Part shown: positions 7,697 through 18,000 of the stretch, one piece after another
Numbering within the stretch: the stretch's first letter is position 1
Layout of the letters: every line of letters begins with the position of its first letter
Source: an uncultured Acidobacteriota bacterium
GTDB lineage: Bacteria > Acidobacteriota > Terriglobia > Bryobacterales > Bryobacteraceae
Direction of reading: 5' to 3'
Length of the DNA: 47,017 nt
NCBI GenBank assembly: GCA_902825945.1
Contig: CADECY010000072.1
Span: 1 to 47,017 of the forward strand
Position numbers and translations under genes: made by a program
The notes under the pieces: generated by a model
Database searches by the model: none
Told to the model about the DNA's origin: nothing
What the model saw: only the letters and a program-made list of their open reading frames with translations

Positions 7697-9480
7697 TGAC
7701 TCCCGTCTACACCTTCACCTGCAGCATTTGCGCCGATCCCAGCACTGAGATCTGCGTCTATTGCACCAAGGACGCCTGTTCCAATCATCGGTGCTCGAAA
7801 TGCCTGCGTTGCAGCGACTGCTGCCGCTGCGAGATTTCCCTGAAAGGCGAAGAGCCGGTCAATGGCGTTCCGCGCGCCAAGGCCCCCAAGGGCGAGGAGC
7901 CAAACCCCGGATACCAGTGGCTGAAACACTACGACGACACGGTTCCATTCACGCTACCGCTCGCCGAACTGAGCCTGATCGACATCTTCGAAGCTACGGC
8001 CGCCGATCTCGCCGATTCCCCCGCGATCCATTATCTCGACCGCACGATCACCTTCGGCGAACTCGATGATCTTGCCAATCGCTTCGCCGCGCGGCTCGCG
8101 GGTTGGGGAGTGGGCAAGGGTGACCGCGTTGCGATCTGGATGCAGAACGACCCGGAGTTCCTCGTCGCCGTCTACGGGACCTGGAAACGGGGCGCGATCG
8201 GCGTGCCGTTGAGCCCGATGTTCAAACAGCGCGAGATGGAATACCATCTTCAGGACTCGGGCGCGGTGGTCCTGGTTTGCATGCGGGAGCTGTATGAGGC
8301 CAACGCGGCGCCTATCATCGATTCGACGAGCATCCGCCACACGGTCTTCACGGCGGACCTGATCCCGTCGCTCGCCTCCGAAACACCCGATCCGGCGCAC
8401 CGCGTGCCCGCGCGGCTCGACGACATCGCCTATCTGGTCTACACCTCGGGAACCACCGGCAGTCCGAAGGGCGCGATGTGCTTGCATCGCAACATCGCCT
8501 TCAACGCGGAGGTCTTCCGCGCGTGGATGGAGATCAGCGTCGAGGATCGCGTACTCGCGATCGCGCCGCTGTTTCACATCACGGGCCTGGTTGCGGGAAT
8601 TGCGGTTTCGTCGCTTTCCGGCGCGCCGTTGATTCTCTACCACCGGTTCGATCCGCAACGGACATTCGAGATGATCGAGCGTTGGGGCGCGACCTTCTCG
8701 GTCGCCTCCATCACGGCCTATATCGCGCTGATGAACCATCCTTCCTCGGCTTCGGCGAACCTATCGACATTCACGAAAGTATTCTCTGGCGGCGCGCCCG
8801 TCGCGCCTTCAGTGGTGGCCGAGTTCGAGAACCGCTTCGGTCACTACATCCACAACACCTACGGACTCACCGAGTCGAACTCGCCATCACACATCACCCC
8901 GATGGGCGGCAGGGGACCGGTTGATCCGGAGTTCGGCGCCCTCGCGATCGGCGTCCCGATTCCGAATTGCGAGGCGAAGATCGTCGATTCAGCCGATCGT
9001 ACACGCGACCTGGCTCCGGGCGAGGCCGGCGAACTGGCGCTGCGCGGCCCCATGATCTTCCCCGGTTATTGGAACAAACCCGAAGCCACGCGCGAAGCTT
9101 TCCACGAAGGGTGGTTCCTCACCGGCGACATCGCCGTGATGGATCCAGATGGCTGGTTCTACATCGTGGACCGCAAGAAGGACATGATCGTCGCCTCGGG
9201 CTTCAAGGTCTGGCCGCGTGAGGTGGAAGACGTCCTCTACCAGCACCCGGCGGTCAAGGAAGCGGCGGTCGTCGGCGTGCCCGATCCCTATCGCGGCGAG
9301 ACCGTTAAGGCTTTCGTCGCGCTGAAGGAAGATTGGCTCGAACCCGTCACCGAGGAGCAGATCATCGCGCATTGCCGGGACCGGATGGCCGCCTACAAGT
9401 ATCCCAGGGCGGTGGAGTTCCTGGCGGAGATACCGAAGACGGCCAGCGGCAAGTTCATGCGCCGCAAGTTGCGCGATTGA
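7696..9480 (+). CDS. AMP-forming acyl-CoA ligase with N-terminal Cys-rich zinc-binding-like module
   Basis: 594 residues from the ATG overlapping the previous stop. Residues about 65-594 are an ANL-superfamily ligase: P-loop YTSGTTGSPKG near residue 250, YGLTE near 389, FLTGD near 472, DRKKDMI near 492, and the C-terminal lysine motif PKTASGKFMRRK near 578. Such enzymes activate carboxylic acids, commonly fatty acids, to acyl-CoA through acyl-AMP. The first 46 residues are unusual: C9-x2-C12, C20-x2-C23, C28-x2-H31, C33-x2-C36-x2-C39-x2-C42, C43, C45. This resembles a B-box or treble-clef zinc finger, which in Acidobacteria also seems to occur as a small separate protein. There is no stop between module and ligase, so this is a fusion. 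Substrate is unknown. Confidence 0.88.
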   Translation: MTPVYTFTCSICADPSTEICVYCTKDACSNHRCSKCLRCSDCCRCEISLKGEEPVNGVPRAKAPKGEEPNPGYQWLKHYDDTVPFTLPLAELSLIDIFEATAADLADSPAIHYLDRTITFGELDDLANRFAARLAGWGVGKGDRVAIWMQNDPEFLVAVYGTWKRGAIGVPLSPMFKQREMEYHLQDSGAVVLVCMRELYEANAAPIIDSTSIRHTVFTADLIPSLASETPDPAHRVPARLDDIAYLVYTSGTTGSPKGAMCLHRNIAFNAEVFRAWMEISVEDRVLAIAPLFHITGLVAGIAVSSLSGAPLILYHRFDPQRTFEMIERWGATFSVASITAYIALMNHPSSASANLSTFTKVFSGGAPVAPSVVAEFENRFGHYIHNTYGLTESNSPSHITPMGGRGPVDPEFGALAIGVPIPNCEAKIVDSADRTRDLAPGEAGELALRGPMIFPGYWNKPEATREAFHEGWFLTGDIAVMDPDGWFYIVDRKKDMIVASGFKVWPREVEDVLYQHPAVKEAAVVGVPDPYRGETVKAFVALKEDWLEPVTEEQIIAHCRDRMAAYKYPRAVEFLAEIPKTASGKFMRRKLRD

Positions 9481-9686
9481 TATCGCTTGATGACCGCGGG
9501 CCGCTGCATCGGGCCGCACGCGCCATTCGATTCGCGGCCGGCATCGGCGCGGTTATCAACTCGAGCGGATCTCTAGATTGGAATTCCCCTCCAATGAATC
9601 AACTCTACGAGCCGGGATCGCCCAGGAGAAGTTCATGACCGGCGCCGCGACTGGATTTGCCACGGCGGTGCTGTCAAAATGCGGAG

Positions 9687-9995
9687 ATGAAGATCTTCCA
9701 CGCCGCTGATCTCGAGCCGCAAGGCATCTATCGTGAGTTCCTTCGCGTGCCGTCGATGAGCCTCGGCATGTACAAGCACACGGCCGGCACGGACGTTCCA
9801 CAGGCGCCGCACCGTGAAGACGAGGTCTATCACGTGATCTCGGGGCGGGGCGCGATTGACATCGACGGAACGGACTACGCCGTGGCTTCGGGTTCGATCG
9901 TCTTCGTTCCCGCGGGCGTCCCTCATCACTTCCATTCGGTCACCGAAGACCTTTCCGTGCTCGTCGTCTTCGCACCCGCCGAGGGAACGCGCTGA
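9687..9995 (+). CDS. Small single-domain cupin
   Basis: 102 residues from ATG 9687. Cupin motif 1 is visible as PHREDEVYHVISGRG and motif 2 as GSIVFVPAGVPHHFH, with conserved His and Glu for a metal site. This is a stand-alone cytosolic cupin of the kind found in isomerases, dioxygenases and sensors; the substrate cannot be told. A CAAAAT box (9675-9680) lies six bases before the start, consistent with a leaderless message. It stands about 200 bases after the ligase gene; the gap holds no recognisable gene. Confidence 0.85.
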   Translation: MKIFHAADLEPQGIYREFLRVPSMSLGMYKHTAGTDVPQAPHREDEVYHVISGRGAIDIDGTDYAVASGSIVFVPAGVPHHFHSVTEDLSVLVVFAPAEGTR

Positions 9996-10032
9996 GCCGG
10001 CACAAGCCGTTTGGTAAAATTCGAACCGCACG

Positions 10033-12315
10033 ATGTGGATTCCGCTGCTCGCCGCCGCCGGCACGCTTTTCGCTCAGGGAGGCACCGCTCCGTCCGCTCG
10101 GGCGACTCTCGAAACGAAGTGCCTGAGCTGTCACGGACCAGCGAAAATGTCGGGGCTCGACCTGCGGGATCGCGCCTCGGCGCTTCGCGGCGGCAGCCGC
10201 GGCCCGGCGATCGTTCCTGGCAATCCGGAAGCGAGTCTGCTCTACCAGGCGGTGAAGCGCGAGGGCGCGGTCAAGATGCCTCCCGGAAACACGCCGCTGA
10301 CCTCCGCCGAGGCGGCGATGATCGCGGCGTGGATTCGCGCCGGCGCGCCTTTCCCCTCGACCGTGAATCGCGATGCCGCCACATGGTGGTCGTTCCGCAA
10401 GCCCGTCCGGCCGCCGGTTCCCGCGGCGCAGGCAGCAAATCCGATCGACGCATTCATCGCCGCGAAACTCCGCGACAAGTCGCTGCGTCCCGCGCCGGAA
10501 GCCGACAGGCGCACCCTCGCACGCCGCGCCTACTTCGATCTCACCGGACTTCCACCCAAACCTGAACAGGTGGACGCCTTCGTCAACGACACCGCGCCGA
10601 ACGCGTATGAGAAGGTGATCGACGGCCTGCTCGAGTCGCCCCGCTACGGCGAGCGCTGGGGCCGCTACTGGCTCGATCTCGTCCGCTACGCCGACACGGC
10701 GGGATTCGAGACCGATCACTTCTACACCACCGCGTGGCGATACCGGGACTACGTGATCAAGGCGTTCAACGACGACAAGCCCTACGATGTTTTCGTCCAG
10801 GAGCAGATCGCAGCGGACGAGATCTGGCCAATGAATCTCGACCTCGAAGGCACCTTGAAGACTCCTCACGCGAAGGCCGAGAACGTGCAGCGCCGCGTTG
10901 GGACCAGCCTGTTCACTCTCGGATCGTTTCCGATCGAATACACCTACTACGGCGACCAGTACCGCGCCGAGTGGCAGGCGGAGGCCATCGACACGATCGG
11001 AGCGGCCTTCCTCGGGCTGACGATGGGCTGCGCGCGCTGCCACGATCACAAGTTCGATCCGATCAGCCAGCGCGACTACTACGGGCTCACGGCGATGTTC
11101 GCAGGCACCGTCGAACGCGAAGTCCCGCTGGTGAGCCTGTTCGACGTACAGACCAATTCACGCAACTTCCCGTTGCTCGCCCAGGCGCAAACGTACAAGC
11201 AGATGGCGAGCCGCGCGCGGAGATCCGGCATGCCCGCAGCCGAACGCGCGGAGTTGATGCGTAAGCTCGGCGAGGCCTATCTGCAGGCTCCCGAACGTTA
11301 TCCCTATGCAAACGTGCTGGCCCATGAGGAGGAAGTTCCCGACACGCATGTCCTCGTCAAGGGCGACTACAAGACCAAGGGCGAGAAGGTGGAGCCCGGA
11401 TTTCCAGCGGCGCTCCATCCGGGACCCGAGATCCGTGAGCCCCAAGGGTTCCTCTTCGTCCCACGGCGCCGCAAGGCCCTCGCCGAGTGGCTCACTTCGC
11501 CCGAGAATCCGCTCGCCGATCGCGTGATGGTGAACCGTATCTGGCAGGGGCATTTCGGCGAGGGAATCGTGCGTTCGCCGAACGATTTCGGACGGCAAGG
11601 CGAGGCGCCCACGCATCCCGAACTGCTCGACTGGCTCGCGACGGAGTTTGCCGCGCGCGGACGCGGCATCAAGAAGATGCACCGGCTCATCATGACATCC
11701 GCCGCCTACAAGGCGTCGAGCAATGGCGATCTGGAGAGCATGAAGAAAGATCCGGAGAATCGCTTCCTGAGCCACCAGAACCGGCTCCGGCTGGATGGCG
11801 ATGCGATTCGCGATTCGATTCTCGCCGTGGCGGGTTCGCTCAACTTGAAGATGGGCGGGGTAGGAATCATTCCTCCACTTTCGAAGGAAGAGGTGCTCGC
11901 CGCTCGGATGCCCTATCTTTGGCCCACCAATCCCGATCCGGCCGAGCATGACCGGCGCAGCGTCTACCTGCAGATGAAGCGATCGCTCACCTTGCCGATG
12001 CTCGCGACTTTCGACGCGCCGGACACGGCCACCAGTTGCGCGCGGCGTGAGAGATCGACCGTCGCGCCACAGGCACTGGCTCTGCTCAACAGCGAATTCA
12101 CTGCGGCGCAAGCGGCGAAGTTCGCCGCGCGGGCGCGCAAAGCGGCTGCTTCCGAGAGCCCGGACAAGCTGATCGATGCCGCGTGGCGAATCGGTCTTGG
12201 CCGCTTGCCTTCCGCCGCCGAACGAGCGACCTCGGAGGGATACCTCGCTCGCGGCGGCTTCGAGAATCTCTGCCTGCTGATCCTCAATCTCAACGAGTTC
12301 ATCTATGTCGATTGA
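10033..12315 (+). CDS. Planctomycete-type cytochrome C / DUF1549 / DUF1553 protein
   Basis: 760 residues. A short signal peptide (LLAAAGTLFAQG) is followed by a PSCyt1-like domain with a haem motif, KCLSCHGP near residue 35. PSCyt2/DUF1549 follows (YFDLTGLPPKPEQVDAFV, ERWGRYWLDLVRYADT), with a second CxxCH in MGCARCHDHKFDP near residue 335. The C-terminal half is PSD1/DUF1553 (LAEWLTSPENPLADRVMVNR, HFGEGIVRSPNDFG, HPELLDWLATEF). These proteins are typical of Planctomycetes, Verrucomicrobia and Solibacter-like Acidobacteria and are almost always paired with DUF1501 proteins, as here. The exact role is not known; carbohydrate or sulfated-polymer use is often suggested. A TAAAAT box at 10014-10019 gives a very short leader. 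Confidence 0.92.
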   Translation: MWIPLLAAAGTLFAQGGTAPSARATLETKCLSCHGPAKMSGLDLRDRASALRGGSRGPAIVPGNPEASLLYQAVKREGAVKMPPGNTPLTSAEAAMIAAWIRAGAPFPSTVNRDAATWWSFRKPVRPPVPAAQAANPIDAFIAAKLRDKSLRPAPEADRRTLARRAYFDLTGLPPKPEQVDAFVNDTAPNAYEKVIDGLLESPRYGERWGRYWLDLVRYADTAGFETDHFYTTAWRYRDYVIKAFNDDKPYDVFVQEQIAADEIWPMNLDLEGTLKTPHAKAENVQRRVGTSLFTLGSFPIEYTYYGDQYRAEWQAEAIDTIGAAFLGLTMGCARCHDHKFDPISQRDYYGLTAMFAGTVEREVPLVSLFDVQTNSRNFPLLAQAQTYKQMASRARRSGMPAAERAELMRKLGEAYLQAPERYPYANVLAHEEEVPDTHVLVKGDYKTKGEKVEPGFPAALHPGPEIREPQGFLFVPRRRKALAEWLTSPENPLADRVMVNRIWQGHFGEGIVRSPNDFGRQGEAPTHPELLDWLATEFAARGRGIKKMHRLIMTSAAYKASSNGDLESMKKDPENRFLSHQNRLRLDGDAIRDSILAVAGSLNLKMGGVGIIPPLSKEEVLAARMPYLWPTNPDPAEHDRRSVYLQMKRSLTLPMLATFDAPDTATSCARRERSTVAPQALALLNSEFTAAQAAKFAARARKAAASESPDKLIDAAWRIGLGRLPSAAERATSEGYLARGGFENLCLLILNLNEFIYVD

Positions 12316-13720
12316 TCCATCGCGCCGCGAATTGTTGGGCCAGGCCGGGCTCGGATTCGGATGGCTCGCGGCTTCGGCAATGCTACACGCGGCGTCGAAT
12401 CCGCTCGCGCCGAAGAAGCCGCCGCACCGAGCCACGGCCAAGCGCGTGATCTCGCTGTTCATGCAGGGCGGCCCGAGCCACATGGACACGTTCGACCCGA
12501 AGCCGCTGCTCAATGAGCTGCATGGCAAGCATCCGCCCGCGAGCTTCGGTGACGAGGATTTTCAGAACGGCAAGTTCAAAGACCTGATCGTGATGGGCTC
12601 ACCACGCAAGTTCGGGCGGTACGGCAAGTCAGGGCTGGAAGTCTCGGATCTGCTCCCGAACATCTCCACGCAGGTAGACAAACTCGCCGTGGTGCGATCG
12701 GTTTATCACGAAGGATTCACGCACTCGCAGGCGCAGTTTCTGATCCACAACGGCTGGGCCCGCATCGGCCGCCCGAGCCTCGGCTCGTGGCTGCTCTATG
12801 GACTCGGCAGCGAGAACCAGAATCTGCCTGGATTCGTGGTGCTGCTGGAAGGCGGCGTGCGTTCAGGTCCGGCGGTGTACGGCAACGGATTCCTTCCAGC
12901 CGTCTATCAAGGCACGTCGTTCCGGCCCGGCAAGAATCCCGTGTTGAACCTGAGTCCGGCGCGCGGCATGAAGCAGACCGAACAGCGTGACCTGCTCGAT
13001 GCGCTGAAGTCGCTGAACGAGCGCCATCTCGCCGAGCGGCAGGCCGATTCCGAGCTATCCGCGCGCATCGAGTCGTACGAACTCGCGTTCCGGATGCAGA
13101 TGGCCGCGCCCGAAGCCACCGATATCGGCGGTGAGTCGGAAGCGACGAAGAAACTGTACGGGCTCGATAATCCGGTCAGCGCCGATTTCGGCGGGCGCTG
13201 TCTGCTCGCGCGGCGGCTGGTGGAGCGCGGTGTGCGATTCGTGCAGGTGTGGTCCGGCAACGGCATGAACGCGACCGACTGGGATGGGCACATCGCCTGC
13301 AACCAGAACCACGAGGCGAAGGCCGCGCAGACCGACAAGGCGGTGGCAGGCCTGCTGATCGATCTCGAGTCGCGCGGGTTGCTCGACGAGACGCTCGTGA
13401 TTTGGGGCGGCGAATTCGGCCGCACCCCGACCACCGATGGCGGGCGCGAAGGCGCCGAGGGCCGCGATCACAACCCCTACGGCTTCTCCACATGGATGGC
13501 GGGCGGCGGCGTTCGCGGCGGGCAGGTGATCGGCGCGACCGACGAACTCGGCCTGCGCGCGGTGGAAGACAAGGTTCACATCAACGATCTCCACGCGTCG
13601 ATCCTGGGCTTGATGGGTCTCGATCATCTGCAATTGACCTATCGATATCAAGGACGCGACTTCCGCCTCACTGATGTTGGCGGGAAGCTCGACCTGATGA
13701 ACCGGCTGCGGAAGGGATGA
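12305..13720 (+). CDS. DUF1501 family protein with Tat-like signal
   Basis: 471 residues. The start overlaps the end of the DUF1553 gene by 11 bases, so the two are translationally coupled. The N-terminus has a twin-arginine-like signal (SRRELLGQAGLGFGWLA). Typical DUF1501 features follow: FMQGGPSHMDTFDPKP near residue 52, a mid-region WSGNGMNATDWDGH, and WGGEFGRTP...GRDHN near residue 365. The family is distantly related to sulfatases and alkaline phosphatases. It is expected to work outside the cytoplasm with the upstream haem protein; substrate unknown. Confidence 0.92.
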   Translation: MSIDPSRRELLGQAGLGFGWLAASAMLHAASNPLAPKKPPHRATAKRVISLFMQGGPSHMDTFDPKPLLNELHGKHPPASFGDEDFQNGKFKDLIVMGSPRKFGRYGKSGLEVSDLLPNISTQVDKLAVVRSVYHEGFTHSQAQFLIHNGWARIGRPSLGSWLLYGLGSENQNLPGFVVLLEGGVRSGPAVYGNGFLPAVYQGTSFRPGKNPVLNLSPARGMKQTEQRDLLDALKSLNERHLAERQADSELSARIESYELAFRMQMAAPEATDIGGESEATKKLYGLDNPVSADFGGRCLLARRLVERGVRFVQVWSGNGMNATDWDGHIACNQNHEAKAAQTDKAVAGLLIDLESRGLLDETLVIWGGEFGRTPTTDGGREGAEGRDHNPYGFSTWMAGGGVRGGQVIGATDELGLRAVEDKVHINDLHASILGLMGLDHLQLTYRYQGRDFRLTDVGGKLDLMNRLRKG

Positions 13721-13732
13721 TAGGATAGCGGC

Positions 13733-13999
13733 TTGCCAGACCAGCCACCGCATCTTCCGCCAGCCGCAGTCGATGCCATTCGCCGAGGCAACAAGATCGA
13801 GGCCATCAAGATCGTTCGCGAGATTCGGCTTTTGGGCCTGAAAGAGGCGAAGGACCAAGTCGATGCCTACGTCAATGCGCATCCCGAACTGTCGGGCAGC
13901 GCCCAAGGGACCGCCGAGGCCGGGGCTCCGTGGCTGCCGTGGCTGGTGGCTTTGGTGGCTACCATGCTGCTCGGTTACTTCTACTACTACAAGCGGTGA
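13733..13999 (+). CDS. Small bL12-C-terminal-like membrane protein
   Basis: 88 residues from TTG 13733, with AGGA at 13722-13725 as ribosome site. Residues about 10-47 (AVDAIRRGNKIEAIKIVREI, GLKEAKDQVDAYV) closely resemble the C-terminal domain of ribosomal protein L7/L12. A single transmembrane helix follows (WLPWLVALVATMLLGYFYYY) with a KR end. Small proteins with this arrangement are common hypothetical proteins, and their role is not established. It follows the DUF1501 stop by 12 bases and may belong to the same transcript. Confidence 0.75.
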   Translation: MPDQPPHLPPAAVDAIRRGNKIEAIKIVREIRLLGLKEAKDQVDAYVNAHPELSGSAQGTAEAGAPWLPWLVALVATMLLGYFYYYKR

Positions 14000-14007
14000 A
14001 ACCCTAA

Positions 14008-14697
14008 TCAGTAGGCGTCGTGGTGCCGCAACCACCCCATCGGACGGTCGCCCTCGTCGCGTCCCTTCGGTACCAGATCGAGAAGTTGATAGGCGGGATT
14101 CAACGCGTCGAGTCCGCGAGAGAAGCACTGATAGGTGAGGAACACCTGCCCCGGACCCGTTCGCGCGAAAACGCTCACTCCCGGCGCTTCCTCGACTCCG
14201 AACGGGAGCGTGCCGAAGTTGTAGAGCGGAGCCTTGCTGGCGATCTCTTCGCGCGTGAACGAGACTCCGAAGTCGCGGTTGAAATCGGACCCGGCCGACG
14301 AGGCCCACTTGAAGCTCCAACCCATGCGTTGCTGGAAGGCGCGCAACTTGGCGAGGGGTGCTTTCGAGATCGTGATGAGGGTCACGTCGCGGTGAGCGAG
14401 ATGGACGGCGATGCCGTCGTACCCGTCGGCCCAGAAGGAGCAACTCTTGCAGCCGGCCTCCCACGAGTCCGGGAACATGAAATGGTAGACGAGGAGTTGG
14501 CCGCGCCCGTCGAACAGTTGCTCGAGCGTCTCGATTCCATTCGGGCCCTCGAACGAATAAGGCTTTTCGATGGCAAGCCACGGGAGGGTGCGGCGTTCGG
14601 CAGAGAGCCGGTCCCGCTCGCGAGTGAAAGTCTTCTCCTTTTCCATGAGCGCGCGGCGGGCGGCCAGCCACGTTTCGCGATCGACAGTGGGGTTCAT
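14008..14697 (-). CDS. DUF899 thioredoxin-like family protein
   Basis: 229 residues. ATG 14697 is chosen because GGGAGG lies seven bases upstream; longer in-frame starts have no such site. The sequence has the family's hallmark stretch FPDSWEAGCKSCSFWADGYD and the LAHRDVTLITISKAPLAKL segment of the thioredoxin-like fold. The protein ends GWLRHHDAY. DUF899 proteins are cytosolic and assumed to be redox-related, but no reaction is proven. It is convergent with the small bL12-like gene, with eight bases between their stops. Confidence 0.88.
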   Translation of the reverse strand: MNPTVDRETWLAARRALMEKEKTFTRERDRLSAERRTLPWLAIEKPYSFEGPNGIETLEQLFDGRGQLLVYHFMFPDSWEAGCKSCSFWADGYDGIAVHLAHRDVTLITISKAPLAKLRAFQQRMGWSFKWASSAGSDFNRDFGVSFTREEIASKAPLYNFGTLPFGVEEAPGVSVFARTGPGQVFLTYQCFSRGLDALNPAYQLLDLVPKGRDEGDRPMGWLRHHDAY

Positions 14698-15016
14698 GCG
14701 ATTGCCTCCCGGATGAACTTTGCCCGAGTCTATCGCAAATGGAGAGAAGAGGGAAAAAGCAATGGTTCTTTGCCACAATGGCACCCTCTGGCGTTTCGCC
14801 TGAATTCGGAGGCCTGCGATGCGCACGAGGACCCTGCGGTCTGAGCTTCCGGCAACGTTCAGCGGCTGCCTACCCAAGGGTACGGATTGATCCGAAAGAA
14901 CAGCCAGATTCAAAACGGTCGCTCCCCTCCCGAACTGACGCCGCCGATCCGGCAATCAAGCGACCATCGCAACGGAACCATCGACATCGCGTTGGGTTCA
15001 AGAAAGGTTGCCTGCT
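14698..15016. other. Intergenic region between divergent DUF899 and SBBP genes
   Basis: 319 bases with no convincing gene. It should carry the promoters of both flanking genes. Visible are the GGGAGG ribosome site for the minus-strand gene just above 14697, and AAAGG at 15003-15007 for the plus-strand gene. No structured RNA, repeat or attachment site was recognised. Confidence 0.4.
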
Positions 15017-18000
15017 ATGATCGCCAAGATGCCGTTTCGCCGCCTCGCCGCCTTTGCTCTCGCTTCCGCCGCTGGGTTCGCCGCGCCTGTCACCGTACCC
15101 GTTTTCTTCGAACCGAATCTCGGACAAGCGCCCGCCGGCGTCCGGTTCGTAAGCCGCGCTAGCGGACTCACCGCCTACGTCAGCGAGAATGGAGTTGGCT
15201 TCGCGATCTCGCGACGCACGAACGCGCCTCAGCCGGGCGGACGGCGGAGGCACCCGGTGATGGAAGAGTCGGCCGTGCGGATGGTGATCGACGGCGCTCG
15301 CGATAACGCAACGGCGGAGGGCCTGGATCGCCTGGGTGGCGTGAGCCACTACTTTCCGTCACAGGACCGGCGCACGTGGCGCACCGGAGTTCCCCACTTC
15401 GCCAGGATGAAAGTCGCGGCCGTTTATCCGGGCATCGATCTCGTGGTTTACTCGCTGGACGGTCAGATCGAGTACGACTTCGTGGTGGCGCCCGGCGCCG
15501 ATCCGGCATCCATCCGCCTTCGCTACGAAGGCGCGAGCCACATGCGTCTCTCCGATGCGGGCGATCTGGTGCTTTCCACCGCGCTGGGCGATCTGCGACA
15601 GATTCGGCCGCGCGTCTATCAGGAGATCGCGGGCCGGCGAATCGAAGTCGAATCGCGATACCGGATCTCGCACGGACGCCTCGGATTCGAACTGGCGCGC
15701 TACGATCGCACGAAGCCGGTAGTGATCGATCCGGTGATCGTGTGGTCGAGCTTCCTCGGTGGCGGTGCTGCTGATTCGGCGGCGGGAGTCGCGGTGGACG
15801 CACAGGGTAACTCCTACGTCGCGGGCTTCACGCGTTCGGCGAACTTTCCGGTCCGCGTACCGGTGCAGGGGGTACTGCTCGGATCGGTGACGGCGTTCGC
15901 CGCCAAGATCAACGCTGGCGGTTCGGCCATCGAATGGGCAACCTACATCGGCACCGATTCGCAGGCGACCGGAATCGCGGTGGATTCGTCCGGCAACGCG
16001 CATGTCGCGGGTACCGTCGCGGGCGCGTTTCCCGTGCTGAATCCCTATCAGGGGCTGCGCGGAGGCGGAACGGACGGATTCATCGCCAAGCTCTCGCCTT
16101 CCGGCAGCGCGTTGATCTACTCGAGCTACCTCGGTGGCACCGACGAAGACACGCCTTCAGGCGTTGCTCTCGACGCGGCTGGCAACGCCTACGTCGGCGG
16201 CATCACGGACTCGGTGGATTTTCCGGTGCTCAATGCCTATCAACGGCAAGGCGCTCCCGCAGCCTTCGTGACCAAGTTCCTGGCGGCGGGATCGCAGATC
16301 GGCTACTCGACCAAGCTGCTCTACCCGGATGCGCTCTACTCGAACGTCGCCGTCGGCGCGGATCAGGCCGGCGGCGCTTATCTGGCCGGGCGTTCATCCG
16401 CCAGCATTCCCACGACGGCAAGCAGCTACCAGCAGAACGTGGCGGGCGGAACGGATGCGTTCCTGGTCAAGTTCAATCCACACTCGACCGGAAACCTCAC
16501 CGTTGGCTACGCAACCTACCTCGGCGGCGCGGGCGAAGACTACGCGACCGCTGTTTCGATCGCCGGAAGCGGGGAGTCGATTCTGGTGGCCGGCAACACC
16601 GCATCGGCGAACTTTCCGCTGCGGCTCGCCGCGCAGTCCACTCCCGGCGGTGGGTGGGACGGATTTGTGGTGCGGCTCTCGGTCTTCAACCTGATCTCCT
16701 CGACCTATTTCGGCGGAACGCTCGACGACTTCATCAACGCCGGCGCCATCGCCGCGGGACGTGAGTCGTTCGTTGCCGGGCAAACCGTCTCGACGAATCT
16801 GCCGGCCAAGGCGAATGAGAAGCACAACGGCCTCGACGCGTTCGTCGCGCGATTCTCCGAGGCTGGCAATGCCATCCTCTATTCGATGTACCTCGGCGGC
16901 AACGGCGACGACTTGGCGAACGCGATCGCCGTCGACTCGGGGAGCGTCGCACACGTGGCTGGCCAAACGGCCGCGCTCGATTATCCTCAGGTAAGTCCGG
17001 TCCAGAATTTCGGCGGAGTCAATGACGCCTTCCTTGCGAGGATCAGCCCTTGCGACACGATCGCGGCGAACCCGCGGACGATCACCGCGAGCGCTTCAAC
17101 CGCGGGTTACAACATCAATTTCGCGGCGGACTCGGCGTGCGCCTGGCGGGCTGTGAGCGCTGCTCCGTGGATCACGTTCGGATCGGCCACCCAGGGGACC
17201 GGAGGCACGACGGTCAATCTGCTCGCCGCCACGAACGGCGGGCCCGCGCGGACCGGCACGGCATCGATCGGCGGCGTGGGAATCACGGTTCAACAGAACT
17301 CGGGGCTTCCCACCGGAGGACTCGGGTTGGCATCTCCGAACATCACCACTCCTGGCGCGAATCAGATTGTCGCGGTGTCAGGGGTCACGTTCCGGTGGGA
17401 CCCGGTGGGCGGCGCCGATTCCTACGACCTGCGGCTCTTCGATGCCGCCACCAACGGGGTGTTGTTCAACGGCGGACTGCTCGGAGGCAACGCGGTATCG
17501 ACGCTGATCAGCCTGCCGCGCGGCGAATACGTCTTCGCCGTTCGCGCCTGCTCCGGAGGACTCACCGCCGCGACGTGCGGCTCCTACGCGACACGGCTGT
17601 TCCGCGTCGACCCCGCGAGTCCGCTCGCCTCTCCGCAGGTGGATCAGCCGGTCGAGGGAGCGCAACTGACGAGTTCCACCGTGACGTTCTCCTGGAGCGC
17701 TGTGGCGGGTGCGGTTCGATACGAAGTGCTGCTCGAAGACGTGCAAGCGGGCACGGCCGAATTGCAGCTTTCAACCGCTGGATTGGGAACCGTCTATTCG
17801 TTGGGCGGATCGAATCAGTACCGGTTCGTGGTGCGCGCTTGCACGGCGGGATGTGGCCCGTGGTCGGCACCGGTCAGGTTCTCGGTGCAGCTTCCGCAGG
17901 TGCCGCAGACCGCCCCGCGGATCAGCCCGAATCCGGCTGTCGCGAATGGAAACCAAGTTACAGTGAGTTATAACTCGGTGCAGGGCGCCGACCTCTATCG

